Source of the DNA: DAOMOD01 sp964526035
GTDB taxonomy: Bacteria; Pseudomonadota; Gammaproteobacteria; Xanthomonadales; BPKI01
DNA: 5,893 bases
NCBI GenBank assembly: GCA_964526035.1
Contig: CAZGKE010000193.1
Coordinates: 1 to 5,893 of the forward strand
Direction of reading: 5' to 3'
The notes beneath the pieces are model-generated. The model ran no database searches. It was not told the origin of the DNA and saw only the letters and a list, made by a program, of their open reading frames with translations. Position 1 is the first letter of the stretch, and every line of letters begins with the position of its first letter. Positions 4,880 through 5,893 of this stretch are shown piece by piece. A program made the translations under genes and the position numbers.

Positions 4880-5893
4880 TCAGATGTCGACGCCGGCCCG
4901 GCGGATGTCGGCCACCGCGTTCTCCTGCGCCTGCCGCCATGCCTCCGCGGGCGTGGCCTGGCCGCTCGCGATGATCTCGATCGCCTTGTTGATCTGGGCG
5001 TTGGCCTGCGGGTAGACGTGGACGGTGCGGTAGGCCATGTGGCCTTGCTTCGCGAGGTCGATGGTGTCGAGGTAGATCTGCCCGACATCGTAGCCGTTGA
5101 CCATGTTGGCCTCTTTGAACTCCGGGCTCTCGATCACCGAGCGGCGCGTGACCGCGCCATAGCCCTTCTCGGCCAGCATCCGCATCATCAGGTCCTTGCC
5201 GACCGCCCACTTGATGAATTCCCAGCTCGCATCCTTGTTGCGGGCGCCGGCGGGGATGCCCCAGCCGTGCACGGCGAGGCCGGGGAAGGTGCCCTCGGGC
5301 CCTTCCGGGTACATCGCGAAGGCACAGGTCTCCTGCACTCGGCTGTCGGGATTGCCCATCTGCATCAGGAAGGCCTGGTTGAAGAGGCAGTAGTTGGCCC
5401 GGCCCTGCTTGAGCATGTTGGTGGTCTGGTCGTAGGTCTGCGCCAGCCAGCCGTCCGGGCCGTAGTTGTTCTGCAGGTTGACGTACCACTCCGAGGCGGC
5501 GTGGACCTCGGGCGTGTCGAGGGTGGGCATGATGTCGTGCGGCGGGTCGCGGAAGACGTTGCCGCCGAAGGCCTGCATGATTGGCGGGAAGATCCAGCCG
5601 TGGTGGTTCTCGGCGGTGAACGCCGTGACCCCGCTCTTCCGGTGGATCTCGGGCGCCATCGTCATGAGCTCGTCATAGCTCTTCGGCATGCCGAAGCCGG
5701 CTTCCTGCATGATGTCGAAGCGCGAGGCCCCGGCGTGCATCGCGTCCGCGACCCAGCTGAAGCCGTAAGTCTGGCCGTCCGCATCCCGCATCGGCAGCTG
5801 CGTGCCGTCGAGGAAATCGCCGGCGTCCCAATCGGCTGGGGTCTTGTTCGGGTCGTTGAAGAACTCGTCCAGGGGCGTGAACCAGCCGGCGCC
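4880..5893 (-). CDS. ABC transporter extracellular solute-binding protein, family 1 (N-terminus outside the window)
   Basis: The C-terminal 337 residues are present; the start and any signal peptide lie beyond the right edge. The frame is open to the last base. The protein should be a periplasmic (or lipid-anchored) receptor that delivers solute to the permease pair encoded downstream. Family features include the interdomain-type segment MPKSYDELMTMAPEIH near residues 69-84, the aromatic-rich AENHHGWIFPPIMQAFGG (94-111) typical of a sugar pocket wall, IPAGARNKDASWEFIKWA (213-230), and the C-terminal GQATPAEAWRQAQ (311-323). The visible length fits a total of about 420-450 residues. Many Trp, Tyr and His residues are compatible with a carbohydrate or other polar organic solute, but ligand identity cannot be derived. 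It is probably the first or an early gene of the operon. Confidence 0.93.
   Translation of the reverse strand, partial: GAGWFTPLDEFFNDPNKTPADWDAGDFLDGTQLPMRDADGQTYGFSWVADAMHAGASRFDIMQEAGFGMPKSYDELMTMAPEIHRKSGVTAFTAENHHGWIFPPIMQAFGGNVFRDPPHDIMPTLDTPEVHAASEWYVNLQNNYGPDGWLAQTYDQTTNMLKQGRANYCLFNQAFLMQMGNPDSRVQETCAFAMYPEGPEGTFPGLAVHGWGIPAGARNKDASWEFIKWAVGKDLMMRMLAEKGYGAVTRRSVIESPEFKEANMVNGYDVGQIYLDTIDLAKQGHMAYRTVHVYPQANAQINKAIEIIASGQATPAEAWRQAQENAVADIRRAGVDI

Noticed and set aside
3745..4974. 409-codon open frame on the plus strand
   Set aside because: It lies antisense to the two permease genes. Its translation is a charged, His/Asp/Gln-rich pattern that is the usual mirror of hydrophobic membrane-protein codons.
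3913..5088. Longer version of the MalF-type permease starting at 5088
   Set aside because: The extra 89 residues overlap the binding-protein gene in another frame, are Ser/Arg/Pro-rich, and would precede the first membrane helix unnaturally. The ATG at 4821 has GGAGG four bases upstream.

Overview
The window is GC-rich DNA with a strong preference for G or C at third codon positions. Gene content and coding style suggest a proteobacterium, most likely an alphaproteobacterium. That placement is an inference from style; no phylogenetic marker is present. Every gene I can support lies on the minus strand, so transcription runs from right to left.

Right part (about 3048-5893): a carbohydrate-type ABC importer in the usual order. 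It has a substrate-binding protein cut by the right edge, a MalF/UgpA-type permease and a MalG/UgpE-type permease. The two permease genes overlap by 8 nt. A perfect 10-bp stem-loop lies in the 58-nt gap between the binding-protein and first permease genes. The ATPase is not in the window.

Middle (about 507-2890): after a 157-nt gap holding two perfect inverted repeats, a beta-hydroxyacid dehydrogenase-family oxidoreductase with an excellent ribosome binding site is followed by a sulfatase. Their stop and start codons overlap as GTGA. The oxidoreductase looks closer to 3-sulfolactaldehyde reductase (YihU) than to a generic 3-hydroxyisobutyrate dehydrogenase. The sulfatase keeps the CVPSR formylglycine motif and has no signal peptide. 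The simplest reading is a small catabolic operon: the importer brings in an intact, probably sulfated, sugar-like or small organic solute, which the cytoplasmic sulfatase and the oxidoreductase then process. The substrate cannot be read from the sequence.

Left part (1-506): about 300 nt without a confident gene, holding two short doubtful minus-strand ORFs. At the extreme left is the N-terminus of a phage-type NlpC/P60 cell-wall peptidase, cut by the window edge. The left edge may therefore be the border of a prophage or gene-transfer-agent-like tail module.

No tRNA, rRNA, CRISPR array or complete mobile element was found. The long plus-strand ORFs are antisense shadows of the minus-strand genes.
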